Shown: positions 52,534 through 62,287, counted from the first letter of the stretch. The stretch is DNA of 64,000 nucleotides from Nitratiruptor sp. (GCA_009659925.1 PUXW01000006.1:62001-126000), one strand, 5' to 3'. The notes: a model not told the origin generated them from the sequence alone. Numbers and translations are program-made.

Positions 52534-53892
52534 TTAAAAGAGCTGTGTCAGCCATCTGGTCAGTTTGGAGACCTTCTCCTTCAAGTCGCCACCCTCTGGC
52601 TCTGCCGATTGGATGAGGTTGAGTTTCTCTAGGGCTTCGAGGTTGCGCTTCTCCTGGGGAGAGAGCTCTTCCCCATTTTCGTCCTCTGGCCCATTATCGG
52701 TGAAATCGACGAGATTTTTCGTTCGCAACCGCTTGTTGGAGTCGATTTCGTAGAGGGTATGTTGGGCCGCTCCATAGAGGACTAGCCCTACAACCGTGGC
52801 AAAGGCGGGGTCGTCCAACTCGTCGAAGAAACCCTCCAACCGCTTCGGCTTTCCGATTCTCGTGGGCAGATTGTCGAAGAGGGCCGTGGCCAGCTCCCTG
52901 ATCCCTCCCAGTTTCGTCATTCCCCCAGTCAGGATCACTCCAGCGCCAAGCTGATCTTTCAAGCCACTCTCCTCAATCGATTTGGCCAAGATCATCAAGG
53001 TCTCTTCGACCCGAGCGTAGATGACGCTGTAGACCGTCTCCAAAGAGACCTGATCGGTCTGATCGCTATCTCCAATGACTGGAATCTCGATGTAGTCGTT
53101 CCTGGGTTCGTTCAAATCGCCGTAGTGGATCTTGATCTCTTCGGCGGTGGAGATGGGGGTGTGAAGGGCCATGGAGAGGTCGTTAGTGATGTGCATCGAA
53201 CCGACTCCGAGGAAGTCGTTGTAGACGATGGAGTTATCCAGATGGATCACGAGATCACATGTACTCCCCCCCATGTCGATGACGGCGGCTCCGAGCTCCT
53301 TCTCATCCTCCCCTAAGACGGCAATGGCCGAGGCGTAGCCGGCGAGGACGATGTTTTCGATCTCAATTCCGGCCTGGCGGACCGCCTTTTTGAGGTTGAA
53401 GATACTCGATTTGGGGGCCGAGACGATATGGACCTCCGCTTCGAGCCTGTTGGCCGTCATTCCTAAAGGATCTTCGATGAAGTCCTGATCGTCCACCTTG
53501 AACTTGTAGGGGAGGATGTGGAGAACCTCGTAGTCGTGGGGGATATTGGCATTGTAGTGGGCGGTTTGGAGAGCCCGGTTGATCTCGTTGAGGGAGATCT
53601 CCTTGTTGGGGATGTTGACGATACTGCTACTGTTGACACTCTTGATATAGGCTCCCGAGATGGAGACGATGGCCCTATCCGGGGAGGTGCCCGCTACGCG
53701 GCAGGCGGTATGGTAGGCCTCCTTGATGGATTTGGAGGCGAGATCGATGTTGGTAATGACCCCCTTCTTGATTCCTTGGGAGCGTTTGATGCCGCTACCA
53801 AGTACCTGAATGATCCCGGCGTCATCCATACGGGCTATGACGCTACAAATCTTTGTAGAACCGATGTCGATGGCCAGGATATTGCGAGGCAC
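52534..53892 (-). CDS. ftsA: Cell division protein FtsA
   Basis: Actin-like protein that anchors FtsZ to the membrane. 452 residues: LAIDIGSTKICSVIA (phosphate-1), the 1C domain (GAYIKSVNSSSIV), IDMGGSTCDLVIH (phosphate-2), VILTGGMTKLGG (adenosine), and a C-terminal amphipathic helix (KEKVSKLTRWLTQLF) for membrane binding. It starts immediately after the ppiD-like stop. Confidence 0.97.
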   Translation of the reverse strand: MPRNILAIDIGSTKICSVIARMDDAGIIQVLGSGIKRSQGIKKGVITNIDLASKSIKEAYHTACRVAGTSPDRAIVSISGAYIKSVNSSSIVNIPNKEISLNEINRALQTAHYNANIPHDYEVLHILPYKFKVDDQDFIEDPLGMTANRLEAEVHIVSAPKSSIFNLKKAVRQAGIEIENIVLAGYASAIAVLGEDEKELGAAVIDMGGSTCDLVIHLDNSIVYNDFLGVGSMHITNDLSMALHTPISTAEEIKIHYGDLNEPRNDYIEIPVIGDSDQTDQVSLETVYSVIYARVEETLMILAKSIEESGLKDQLGAGVILTGGMTKLGGIRELATALFDNLPTRIGKPKRLEGFFDELDDPAFATVVGLVLYGAAQHTLYEIDSNKRLRTKNLVDFTDNGPEDENGEELSPQEKRNLEALEKLNLIQSAEPEGGDLKEKVSKLTRWLTQLF

Positions 53893-55368
53893 TTAGCGTC
53901 CTTTGTAGTAGATTTCGATGGGATAGCGCTGCTGGAGGAGGTGCAAGAGGTTGCGACTTTGGACCTCACCTTTGAGCCGTTCTCCGGTATCGTGGATGAA
54001 TTTCCTATTTTTATCGATTTTTTGGGGCATTGTCAACCTCTGATCGAGGACCTTGTAGAGGACAACTTTGCCCGAAGTGAGGGGGATGGCCCCCTTCTCC
54101 TCTTTGGAGACGAAGAGCTCCTTGAGGAAGAGGGCCGCCTCCATCGGATCGAGGAGGTGGATCTTGTCCACATCATCCCGACAAATGTAATCGGTCCGGA
54201 CCCCCTCGAATCCTTGCTCTAGCAGCTTTTGAGCCATAGCCTCGAGCCTGCGTTGGCGCTCTTGGGCCAGCCAATCCCGTTCTACCTGCTGGCGTACCTG
54301 CTGGTAGGGGAGGATCTGGGGCTCTTGGCGCTCCAAGAGCTGGACGACGATGTAGCCCCCCTCCACTTGGATCGGTTTGAGGGTGGATTGGACCTTGGCT
54401 TCGCGGAGCTTTTCGAGGAGCTGGCTTCCAAAGGGGTTGTCTTTCTCATCCACGATGAGCTCTTGTTGGGGGGAGAGCTCTCCCTTCTTCAGGGCGACAT
54501 ACTGCTTGAGGGCCTCCCTCTTGGCCTGCTTGAGACGCCACTCCTCTTCGACAATGGGACGGGCCTCCTGGAAGGGGACAATCTTCCCTTCGTTGTCGGT
54601 GTAGCGGCTCTTGTGCTTCTGGTAGAAGGCCTTGAGGGCCCCTTCGTCTATGGGAATAGTGGAGGCGTTGAGCTCTAGGAGAGCGATCTTGTAACGGGTC
54701 GGACTCTTGTAGCGCTCTTTGTGGAGCTGGTAGTAATTCTCGATAGCGCTCTCGTTGCGTTCGACGGCGATGGTCTTGGCTTCGAGGGGTTTGTACTCGA
54801 TCTTGTCGGCGATGAAGAGGGCCGAAGCGGTGGTGTTGAATTCGAGATCGAAGAGGGGAGCCTTCAAGGCCTGAAGGAGCTTTCGAATGAGGAGATCCCG
54901 GCGCACCTGCTCTTCAAAGTCCTTGGGTTTGAGGTGGTTGTTGGCAAGGATTCGCACATAGAGCTCCTTGTCGAAGCGGCCCTGCTTATTGGCAAAGAGT
55001 GGCATCGAGGCAATTTCCCGGGCCACCTCCTCATCGGTGACGATGAGTCCCAGGTCATGGGCTAGATTCACCAGGAGCGCCTCTTGGATGAGGGCTTGAA
55101 GCACCTCTTGGTCGAGCTTCATCTTCTTGGCCATTGCCTGATCGAACTTCCCATTGAAGGCCTGGTTGTAGGCCTGGTAGCGGCGGGTATACTCTTGCTG
55201 GAACTCTTTGTAGCTAATCTTCACGTCACCAACCTGGGCGATGGCATCGGCGGCACTGCCGAACTTGTAGGCTCCCCAACCGACAAATCCGGCCCCGACA
55301 AAGGCGATGGTACTGATCCAGATAGTGATGACCAGATACTTTTTGTGTTTTTGCATCCAAGCGATCAT
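53893..55368 (-). CDS. PpiD/SurA-like membrane-anchored periplasmic chaperone
   Basis: 491 residues: a short cytosolic N-terminus, one membrane helix (YLVITIWISTIAFVGAGFVG), then SurA-like N-terminal helices (VGDVKISYKEFQQEYTRRYQ, a typical SurA_N_3/PpiD start). The middle lacks the GGDLGW-like motif of parvulin domains, so prolyl isomerase activity is doubtful. It should assist folding of outer-membrane or secreted proteins. ATG 55368 is chosen with AAAAGGTT upstream. The order ppiD-ftsA-ftsZ is kept in H. pylori. Confidence 0.87.
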   Translation of the reverse strand: MIAWMQKHKKYLVITIWISTIAFVGAGFVGWGAYKFGSAADAIAQVGDVKISYKEFQQEYTRRYQAYNQAFNGKFDQAMAKKMKLDQEVLQALIQEALLVNLAHDLGLIVTDEEVAREIASMPLFANKQGRFDKELYVRILANNHLKPKDFEEQVRRDLLIRKLLQALKAPLFDLEFNTTASALFIADKIEYKPLEAKTIAVERNESAIENYYQLHKERYKSPTRYKIALLELNASTIPIDEGALKAFYQKHKSRYTDNEGKIVPFQEARPIVEEEWRLKQAKREALKQYVALKKGELSPQQELIVDEKDNPFGSQLLEKLREAKVQSTLKPIQVEGGYIVVQLLERQEPQILPYQQVRQQVERDWLAQERQRRLEAMAQKLLEQGFEGVRTDYICRDDVDKIHLLDPMEAALFLKELFVSKEEKGAIPLTSGKVVLYKVLDQRLTMPQKIDKNRKFIHDTGERLKGEVQSRNLLHLLQQRYPIEIYYKGR

Positions 55369-55449
55369 TTGGAACCTTTTGTATAATATCGACTCCGCTA
55401 TGTAATTGTAGTCCATTTGTCATTAATTCCCCATAAAAAGGACCCTCTA

Positions 55450-56742
55450 ATGACCAACCAGGAGTTGATGGCCAGAGATTTGGCCCATATCTGGCACCCC
55501 TGCACCCAGATGAAGGACCACGAAACGATCCCCATCATCCCAATCAAACGGGCCAAAGGGGTCTACCTCTACGATTTCGATGGGAATGCCTATATCGACG
55601 GGATCAGTAGTTGGTGGGTCAACCTCTTCGGCCACGCCAACCCCTATATCAACGCCAAGATTAAGGAGCAGGTGGAGACCCTCGAACATGTAATCTTCGC
55701 CGGCTTCACCCATGAGCCCATTGTCCGCCTCTCAGAGCGGCTTTGCGCCTTGACCGGAATGGACAAGTGTTTTTACGCCGATAACGGGAGCAGTGCAGTG
55801 GAGGTAGCCCTCAAGATGGCCTTCCACTACCACAAGAACCGGGGAGAGCGGCGTCCCTATTTTCTCTCTTTGACCAACAGCTACCATGGCGAGACTCTCG
55901 GGGCCCTGGCGGTTGGGGATGTTGCCTTGTACAAGGAGACCTATCGGGAGATTCTCATCACCACCCTTCAAACCCCCGTCCCCAAGGATCGCTCCCAAGA
56001 GAGCGCTATCCAGGCCTTGGAAGTCCTGGAAGAGATCTTGAAGGAGCGGGGCTACGAGATAAGTGCCATGATCGTCGAGCCCCTGGTCCAGTGTGCTGGT
56101 TCGATGCACATGTACCACCCCCTTTACCTCACGAAAGCCCGGGAGCTGTGCCAGCAGTATGGGGTCCTCTTCATCGTCGACGAGATCGCCGTCGGTTTTG
56201 GACGCACGGGGACGATGTTCGCCTATGAGCAGGCGGGCATTCGACCCGATTTCATCTGCCTCTCCAAGGGGCTTACAGGAGGCTACCTCCCCCTAGCGGT
56301 GGTTTTGACCACCAATGAGATCTATGGGGCTTTCTACTGCGACTACCTCGAGTACAAGGCCTTCCTCCACTCCCACAGTTATACAGGAAATGCCACCGCT
56401 TGCGCCGCAGCCAATGCGACGCTGGACATTTTCGAGAGCGAGAATGTCCTTGAGCGCAACCGGATTAAAGCGGAGCATATCGCCGCGAGGCTGGAGGCCT
56501 TCCGAGATCTCCCCAATGTTGCCGATGTTCGTCAGCGGGGGATGATCGCCGCCATCGAGCTCAAGGGCTATGATCCTAGGGAACGGATCGGCCTTCAGAT
56601 CAATCAATTTTGCCTGAAAGAGGGGATTTTTATTCGTCCTTTAGGGAATGTCGTGTATACTATGCCACCTTACGTGATCGAAACCGACGAGCTCGATCGG
56701 ATCTTCGACACGATTTTCAAGGCGATGACCACAAAGGCGTAG
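55450..56742 (+). CDS. bioA: Adenosylmethionine-8-amino-7-oxononanoate aminotransferase
   Basis: BioA uses SAM to aminate KAPA to DAPA in biotin synthesis. 430 residues: HIWHPCTQMKDHE, ISSWWVNLFGHANP, DNGSSAVEVALKMA, SYHGETLGALAVG, IVDEIAVGFGRTG, and PLP Lys in LSKGLTGGYLPLA. These WHPxTQM and SSWW motifs separate BioA from other class III aminotransferases such as the argD product. ATG 55450 has AAAAAGGA upstream. bioV lies at 17651. Confidence 0.97.
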   Translation: MTNQELMARDLAHIWHPCTQMKDHETIPIIPIKRAKGVYLYDFDGNAYIDGISSWWVNLFGHANPYINAKIKEQVETLEHVIFAGFTHEPIVRLSERLCALTGMDKCFYADNGSSAVEVALKMAFHYHKNRGERRPYFLSLTNSYHGETLGALAVGDVALYKETYREILITTLQTPVPKDRSQESAIQALEVLEEILKERGYEISAMIVEPLVQCAGSMHMYHPLYLTKARELCQQYGVLFIVDEIAVGFGRTGTMFAYEQAGIRPDFICLSKGLTGGYLPLAVVLTTNEIYGAFYCDYLEYKAFLHSHSYTGNATACAAANATLDIFESENVLERNRIKAEHIAARLEAFRDLPNVADVRQRGMIAAIELKGYDPRERIGLQINQFCLKEGIFIRPLGNVVYTMPPYVIETDELDRIFDTIFKAMTTKA

Positions 56743-56743
56743 T

Positions 56744-57676
56744 GTGCAAAGAATCCCCCACATCCCAGTCCTCCAAGAGCCCATCGTCGAGGCATTTCGT
56801 GATAGTGAGGGCTATATCGTCGATGCGACCCTCGGTTTCGGTGGCCACAGCCAGGCCCTCCTGGAAGCCAATCCCAAGATCAAGATCATCGGCATTGATC
56901 GGGATCGTGAAGCCATCGCCTTCGCCAAAGAGCGGTTGGCCCCCTTCCAAGGGCGGGTCGAGATCCTTCGGGGCACCTTCGCCACCCAGCTGCCAAAGCT
57001 CCTGGAGACCTATCCCATCGCCGGAGTCCTTGCCGACATTGGCGTTTCCAGTCTCCAACTGGACAAGCGGGAGCGGGGATTTAGCTTCGAGAGCGACCTT
57101 TTGGATATGCGTATGGACCAAGAGGCCCCTTTGAGTGCCTATGAGGTGGTGAACCACTACGACTTAGCCCGGTTGCAGGAGGTCTTGCGCCGCTACGGGG
57201 AGGTTCGAGGAGCCGAGCGGATCGCCCGGGCCATCATAGCCCATCGCCCCATTGCAAGTGCCAAGGAGCTTGCAAACCTCATCGCCCGGCTCCTTCCCAA
57301 AAAGGGGAAGATCCACCCTGCTACCACCATCTTCCAGGCAATCCGCATCGAAGTGAACCGGGAGCTCGAAGAGTTGGAAGGGCTCCTCAAGGCCCTGGAA
57401 GAGCACCGCCCCCCTGGAGCTAAAGTGGCTATCATCACCTTCCACTCCCTGGAGGATCGGATTGTCAAGGAGACCTTCCGCCGCTGGGCTCGAAACTGCA
57501 TCTGCCCACCTGAGACTTTTCGCTGCCAATGCCAAAAAAATCACGCCCTTGGAACGATAATAACCAAAAGACCGATCGTCGCCTCCTCCAGCGAGGTAGC
57601 CCACAATCCAAGGAGTCGCAGTGCAAAGCTACGCCTATTCCAATTCAAGGAGACCAATGGCACCAGAGCGAGATGA
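56744..57676 (+). CDS. rsmH: 16S rRNA (cytosine-1402-N4)-methyltransferase
   Basis: RsmH (MraW) methylates N4 of C1402 in the ribosomal P site. 310 residues: HIPVLQEPIVEAF, VDATLGFGGHSQALL (SAM site), IGIDRDREAI, LADIGVSSLQLDKRERGFSF and IITFHSLEDRIVK. It begins with GTG one base after bioA and overlaps the ftsL-like gene by 20 bp. Confidence 0.97.
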   Translation: MQRIPHIPVLQEPIVEAFRDSEGYIVDATLGFGGHSQALLEANPKIKIIGIDRDREAIAFAKERLAPFQGRVEILRGTFATQLPKLLETYPIAGVLADIGVSSLQLDKRERGFSFESDLLDMRMDQEAPLSAYEVVNHYDLARLQEVLRRYGEVRGAERIARAIIAHRPIASAKELANLIARLLPKKGKIHPATTIFQAIRIEVNRELEELEGLLKALEEHRPPGAKVAIITFHSLEDRIVKETFRRWARNCICPPETFRCQCQKNHALGTIITKRPIVASSSEVAHNPRSRSAKLRLFQFKETNGTRAR

Positions 57677-57962
57677 GCTGTATCGATCGGATAAAGATGA
57701 ACTGCTGGAGGCCTACCGGGAGTATGAGGAGAGTAGACAAAAGATCGGTTTGCGGGAGCTCTTGCTCATTCTCTTGGTGCTCATCGCCCTTATCGCCCTC
57801 TTCTTCCCCAAAATCTACATCGCCAACGAGATCTACTACACCAGCCGGACCATCAACAAGCTCCTCGACCAGTACGAGATCCTCAAGGAGGAGAATCGGC
57901 TCTTGCGCCAGCGCCTGGAACAGGAGCGCTTTAAAAATCAGGTTCTCGATACCATCTTTTAA
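57657..57962 (+). CDS. FtsL/DivIC-like septum protein
   Basis: 101 residues: a charged cytosolic N-terminus, one membrane helix (LLLILLVLIALIALFFP, about 36-52), then a leucine-zipper-like coiled coil (TINKLLDQYEILKEENRLLRQ). This bitopic layout and the position directly after rsmH (as in the mraZ-rsmH-ftsL order of other bacteria) suggest FtsL. ATG 57657 has AAGGAG upstream. Sequence similarity alone would not fix the assignment. Confidence 0.75.
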   Translation: MAPERDELYRSDKDELLEAYREYEESRQKIGLRELLLILLVLIALIALFFPKIYIANEIYYTSRTINKLLDQYEILKEENRLLRQRLEQERFKNQVLDTIF

Positions 57963-57979
57963 CGCTAACCCTTTTTGGC

Positions 57980-57985
57980 TACAAT
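57980..57985 (+). promoter_or_regulatory. -10 box for the RND pump gene
   Basis: TACAAT in TTTTTGGCTACAAT lies 29 bp before ATG 58015 in the 52-bp gap after the ftsL-like gene. Confidence 0.35.
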
Positions 57986-58014
57986 AGAGGCACAGATCCT
58001 CGACCGAGCCAAGG

Positions 58015-61000
58015 ATGATTCGCACGTTCCTACGCTTTGCTATCGAAAAGAGCGCCCTCAACCATACCCTTCTGGTGCTCATCGCCCTGCTCTCTATCTT
58101 CGCCTATCAACGGATTCCCAAAGAGATCTTCCCACCCATCGATTTGGACAAGATCCTCATTCGAGGTGGGTATCCTGGGGCAAGCGCCCAGAGTCTGGAA
58201 CAGATGGTAGTGGCCAATCTGGAGGCGGAACTAAGGAATTTGCGGGACTTGGAAGAGATTGAGGCCATTATCAAGCATGGCCGCTTCACCATCGTCGCTA
58301 CGATCAAGGAGGGGGCCGATCCCCTCTTGGTTTTGAGCGATGTGAAGGATCGAATCGCCCTGGTGCGCAAGGACTTGCCCCCAGACATGGACGAGCCGGT
58401 GGCTACCGTCTTGAAGAAGGCTTTTCCCCTGGTGCTCGTTGCCATCGCCGCCGATGTGAATCGCACCAGCCTTCTGGAAGTCGCCAAGCGGCTCAAAAGG
58501 GACCTTGGAGAGATTCCGGATCTGAGCTCCATCGAGATTCGCGGCGACCAGGAGCCAGAGGTTCGCATCGCCCTGGACAAAAGGGCCTTAGAGGCCTATG
58601 GGCTCCCGCTCCCAGCGGTCCGGGAGGCCATTGCCAATATCGCCACCATCTTTCCCCTCGGGACCATCCAGGAGCGGGGGCACCATCTCTTCCTCTCCAC
58701 CCAAAATGGCAAGCCTACGGCCCAGGAGTTGGCCCAGACCATCGTGCGTATCGATGGACGCTCCATCCCACTTGGGGCGATTGCCACCATCACCTTCGGC
58801 CTCTCCGAGCCCCAAACCCTCTCCCGCTTCAACGGCAAACCCAACATCTCCATCAACATCACCAAGACCAAAGAGGGCAACGCTATCGAGCTGGTCCGCC
58901 AGATCCGCACCCTCCTCCAGGAGTATGAGCTCCGCTATCCGGGGTTCGATTTTGCCATTTACACCGATACTTCCGTATGGATTCGCAATCGGCTCAACAC
59001 GGTCACAAGCAACCTCTTCTTCGGTCTTATTTTGGTCTTCACCGCCCTCCTCCTCACGGTGAACTGGCGAATCGCCCTGGTTGTGGCGATGGGGATTCCC
59101 GTGAGCTTCATGATCGGCCTCATCTCCCTGGATCTCCTGGGCTATAGCCTCAACATGCTCTCCCTCTTCGGGGCACTCATCGCCTTGGGGATGCTCGTAG
59201 ACGAGGCGATCGTCGTGGCGGAGAACATCTACCGCCATTTGGAAGAGGGGGCTTCCCCAACCCAGGCCGCCATCGAGGGGGCGGCCCAGATGTTTCCCGC
59301 GGTCCTCACTGCAACAATGACGACGATCTTCGCCTTCGTACCTCTGCTCATCCTCAGCGGCGAGATGGGGGCCTTCATCAAGATCTTGCCCATCGTCATC
59401 TCTATTCTGCTCTTGAGCTCCCTCTTTGAAGCCTTCTACTTCCTTCCTCTCCATGCCAAGGAGCTCCTACGGGTAGGCCGCAGCTTCCAGGAAGGGCGGA
59501 TCTGGCGCTCTCTTGCTGCAGGCTATGGCCGGCTCTTAGCCCTCCTCTTGGTCTCGCCCCGCCGCAATGCCCTGCTCCTGGTGTTCTTGGTCGTGGCAGG
59601 CACTCTCTTTTTGGCTCGCAAGAGTCACTTCGAGCTCTTCCCCCCCTTCGATACGACCCAAATCTACATCGCCGGTTCAGTTGGGGTCCACCACACGATC
59701 GAAGAGACCCAAGCCATGGTAGCCCCCCTCGAAGCAGCCCTCTTGCAAGCCGTCCACCCCGATGAGGTCAAGTCGATCACCACCATCGTCGGGATGAAGA
59801 TGGACGGGAAGAATAATGCCGACACAGCCCCCTACCACTTCCACATCTTCATCAACCTCCACGAGCCAAAACCTCAAAACTTCGTGGATCGCTACATCAC
59901 TCCCTTTCTAGCCCTCGAATACGATGGAGAGGACATGATCCGAAGCAGATCGGCCCTCCAGATCGCCCAGGAGCTCCGCCGGATCATCGCACCCTTTCGC
60001 CCCCGCTTCGAGGAGCTCAACCTCATCGTCCCCCAGGCGGGCATTGTCAAGAGCGACGTGGAGATCTCCCTGGTCTACGAGGATGAGGAGAGGGTGCGCA
60101 AGGCGATTGGCCTCTTGGAAGAGGCGATGGCTAGGATAGAGGGGGTCTACAACATCAGCGACGATGCCAAGGAGGGAGAAGAGGAGCTTAAATTACGGCT
60201 CAACGAGTATGGAGAGCGGTTGGGGCTGAGCGAAGGCTATTTGGCCACCTACCTGCAGACCCTCTACCTCGATGCCAAGGTTGCCCGAATGTTCAAGGAT
60301 GGTGAGCTCGTCTATATCCGGTTGCGTCGCAAGGATCGAGACGATCTTGAAGCCCTTTTGGATTTGCGTATCGATCTGCCCGGGGGAGGGGATGTGGTCT
60401 TGAGGGATGTCGTGGAAGTGGAGCATATCCCCCACTTTCGCCAGATCATCAGGGAGAATGGGCGCAAAATTCGCACCGTCTACGCCTCCTTGGAGAAGGG
60501 GAAGATCACCTCCCACGCCTTCTATCGACAGATCCGTCCTGTCTTGGAGGCAATCGAGCAGATGGGCATCGAGGTCGAAATTAAGGGGGAGGAGCGGGAG
60601 AATCGTCGCCTCTTACAAGAGATCCTCCAGGCCTTTACCATCGCTATCCTTTTGATCTTCGCCGCCCTAGTCTGGATGTTCAACTCCTTCCTCTACGCCC
60701 TCTTGGTACTTGCCGTTATCCCCCTCTCCCTTTTTGGAGTCTTCGTGGGAAATTGGATTATGGGGCTCAATCTCACCATGCCCGGAATGCTGGGGCTTGT
60801 AGGATTGGCCGGGGTCGTGGTCAACGATGGCCTCATCATGCTCGATTTCATCAAGGGAGCCCGGAGGGTGGAGGAGGTGGTGGAGCGGGCCACATTGCGG
60901 CTGCGTCCCATCCTGCTCACCTCCATCACCACTATCTTGGGCCTTTCGACCCTCATCTTCTTCGCCAGCGGCCAGAGCCTCATCCTCCAACCCATGGCGG

Positions 61001-61086
61001 TGACCCTGGGCTTTGGGATTGCATGGGGGACCATCGTCAACCTCTTCCTCCTCCCCTTGCTCTTTTTCGCCTTTGCTCCGAGGTAG
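58015..61086 (+). CDS. RND-family (AcrB-like) efflux permease
   Basis: 1023 residues, the usual length, with 12 helices and two large periplasmic loops. Helix 4 has GMLVDEAIVVAEN (about 390-402), keeping one Asp followed by Glu where AcrB has DD; this part relays protons. GYSLNMLSLFGALIALG and the repeat GMLGLVGLAGVVVNDGLIMLDF confirm the fold. The pump needs a periplasmic adaptor and an outer-membrane channel, neither of which is adjacent; those at 19557 and 23243 are possible partners. Substrate unknown. Confidence 0.93.
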   Translation: MIRTFLRFAIEKSALNHTLLVLIALLSIFAYQRIPKEIFPPIDLDKILIRGGYPGASAQSLEQMVVANLEAELRNLRDLEEIEAIIKHGRFTIVATIKEGADPLLVLSDVKDRIALVRKDLPPDMDEPVATVLKKAFPLVLVAIAADVNRTSLLEVAKRLKRDLGEIPDLSSIEIRGDQEPEVRIALDKRALEAYGLPLPAVREAIANIATIFPLGTIQERGHHLFLSTQNGKPTAQELAQTIVRIDGRSIPLGAIATITFGLSEPQTLSRFNGKPNISINITKTKEGNAIELVRQIRTLLQEYELRYPGFDFAIYTDTSVWIRNRLNTVTSNLFFGLILVFTALLLTVNWRIALVVAMGIPVSFMIGLISLDLLGYSLNMLSLFGALIALGMLVDEAIVVAENIYRHLEEGASPTQAAIEGAAQMFPAVLTATMTTIFAFVPLLILSGEMGAFIKILPIVISILLLSSLFEAFYFLPLHAKELLRVGRSFQEGRIWRSLAAGYGRLLALLLVSPRRNALLLVFLVVAGTLFLARKSHFELFPPFDTTQIYIAGSVGVHHTIEETQAMVAPLEAALLQAVHPDEVKSITTIVGMKMDGKNNADTAPYHFHIFINLHEPKPQNFVDRYITPFLALEYDGEDMIRSRSALQIAQELRRIIAPFRPRFEELNLIVPQAGIVKSDVEISLVYEDEERVRKAIGLLEEAMARIEGVYNISDDAKEGEEELKLRLNEYGERLGLSEGYLATYLQTLYLDAKVARMFKDGELVYIRLRRKDRDDLEALLDLRIDLPGGGDVVLRDVVEVEHIPHFRQIIRENGRKIRTVYASLEKGKITSHAFYRQIRPVLEAIEQMGIEVEIKGEERENRRLLQEILQAFTIAILLIFAALVWMFNSFLYALLVLAVIPLSLFGVFVGNWIMGLNLTMPGMLGLVGLAGVVVNDGLIMLDFIKGARRVEEVVERATLRLRPILLTSITTILGLSTLIFFASGQSLILQPMAVTLGFGIAWGTIVNLFLLPLLFFAFAPR

Positions 61087-61092
61087 TTGTGA

Positions 61093-61098
61093 TATACT
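61093..61098 (+). promoter_or_regulatory. -10 box for the ispB-hemA-proS string
   Basis: TATACT, 22 bp before ATG 61121, would give a leader of about 16 nt carrying AGGAGGGG. A TACAAT at 61101-61106 is too near the ribosome site to be the main box. Confidence 0.35.
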
Positions 61099-61120
61099 TT
61101 TACAATCAAAAGGAGGGGAT

Positions 61121-61402
61121 ATGTATTTCGAAGACGATGAGATTCTAGGTGGCACTCCGAAGAGTCGCTTCTTCGATGTGATCTTCCACGCCAACCGGAA
61201 TGTTGTCCAAGAGGAGCTGGAGCGTCTCATCGAGTGGATGGCCGCTTTGGAGCTTCTGGTCGAAGAGCGGTGTGGGGTTGAAGATCTCGAAGGAGCCATC
61301 AACCAGATCCTCCACGATCAGGAGAGAGCCGAGGATCTCCAGCGGCGGGTTAACTCCCTCTACATCGAGTACATGGGGCAGATCCTCTCAAAGAGCGAAT
61401 AG
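61121..61402 (+). CDS. Small hypothetical protein upstream of ispB
   Basis: 93 residues, acidic and helical (VVQEELERLIEWMAALELLVEERCG, AEDLQRRVNSLYIEYMGQIL), without signal or membrane helix. A gene in the same place occurs in H. pylori before ispB-hemA-proS, so it is probably conserved, but no function is known to me. ATG 61121 has AGGAGGGG upstream, and ispB begins on the next base after its stop. Confidence 0.7.
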   Translation: MYFEDDEILGGTPKSRFFDVIFHANRNVVQEELERLIEWMAALELLVEERCGVEDLEGAINQILHDQERAEDLQRRVNSLYIEYMGQILSKSE

Positions 61403-62287
61403 ATGATCGAAGCGGTTCAAGGGTGTCTGGCTCAATATGTAGCCCAACTCCAAGAGCCCCTTGTCACCCAACTCTACCAGCAACTCCCTCCGGGAAAGAT
61501 GTTGCGCTCCCGGTTGATCCTGGCCATCGCCCCCGAGGCGATTCCTCTGGCCGCCATCGTCGAGATGATCCATGCCGCAAGTTTGCTCCATGACGATGTG
61601 ATCGACGATGCCTCCATGCGGCGGGGCCTTCCCTCTATCAATGCTCTTTACGGGAACAAACGGGCTATCATGCTCGGGGATATCCTCTATTCCAAAGCCT
61701 TCTTCGAGCTGGCCAAGCTGCCCCATCCCATCCCCCAAATTATCTCCCATGCCGTAACCCTCTTGAGTGTGGGAGAGCTCCTCGACGTGGAGCTGAGCGC
61801 CACCTTTAACCCGGACGAAGAGCGCTACTTTGACATGATCTATAAGAAGACTGGATCCTTGATCGAAGCCAGTGCCCAGGCCGCCGCCATCTTGGCTGGC
61901 AAAGAGAGGCCCGAGCTCTATGGGCTCTATGGGAAGAATCTGGGGATCGCCTTCCAGATAGTCGACGATATCCTCGATTTGACCCAGGAGAGCGAGCGGT
62001 TGGGCAAACCGGCGATGGCCGACCTCCAAGAGGGCAAGACCACCCTCCCCCTCATCTACCTCTACGAGAGCCTCGATCCTGAAGGGCGCCGACGGCTCAG
62101 GGAGTTGCATGGGAGGGCCTTGGCGAAAGAGGAGATAGCCTGGCTCCGGGAGCGGCTGGAGGGAAGCGGCGCCTTGGAGCGAGCCAAGAAGCGGGTCTGG
62201 AGCTTGGCTCAAGAGGGGATCGAAGCGGTTGGGAAAGAGGAGCGGCTCCTTGAGATCATGGAGCGGCTCATTGAGAGGACCCATTGA
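61403..62287 (+). CDS. ispB: Polyprenyl diphosphate synthase
   Basis: Makes the long isoprenyl chain of menaquinone (or undecaprenyl-like lipids). 294 residues: first Asp-rich motif DDVIDD (64-69), second motif DDILD (188-192), and GKMLRSRLIL with the IPP-binding Arg. The residues before the first motif (MIHAASLLH) are small, in line with a long-chain product. The gene order ispB-hemA-proS is shared with H. pylori. Confidence 0.93.
   Translation: MIEAVQGCLAQYVAQLQEPLVTQLYQQLPPGKMLRSRLILAIAPEAIPLAAIVEMIHAASLLHDDVIDDASMRRGLPSINALYGNKRAIMLGDILYSKAFFELAKLPHPIPQIISHAVTLLSVGELLDVELSATFNPDEERYFDMIYKKTGSLIEASAQAAAILAGKERPELYGLYGKNLGIAFQIVDDILDLTQESERLGKPAMADLQEGKTTLPLIYLYESLDPEGRRRLRELHGRALAKEEIAWLRERLEGSGALERAKKRVWSLAQEGIEAVGKEERLLEIMERLIERTH

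Noticed and set aside
58588-59454. A 288-codon open frame on the minus strand inside the RND gene
   Set aside because: Antisense shadow, rich in Gly, Asp and Glu as expected from the complement of hydrophobic helices.
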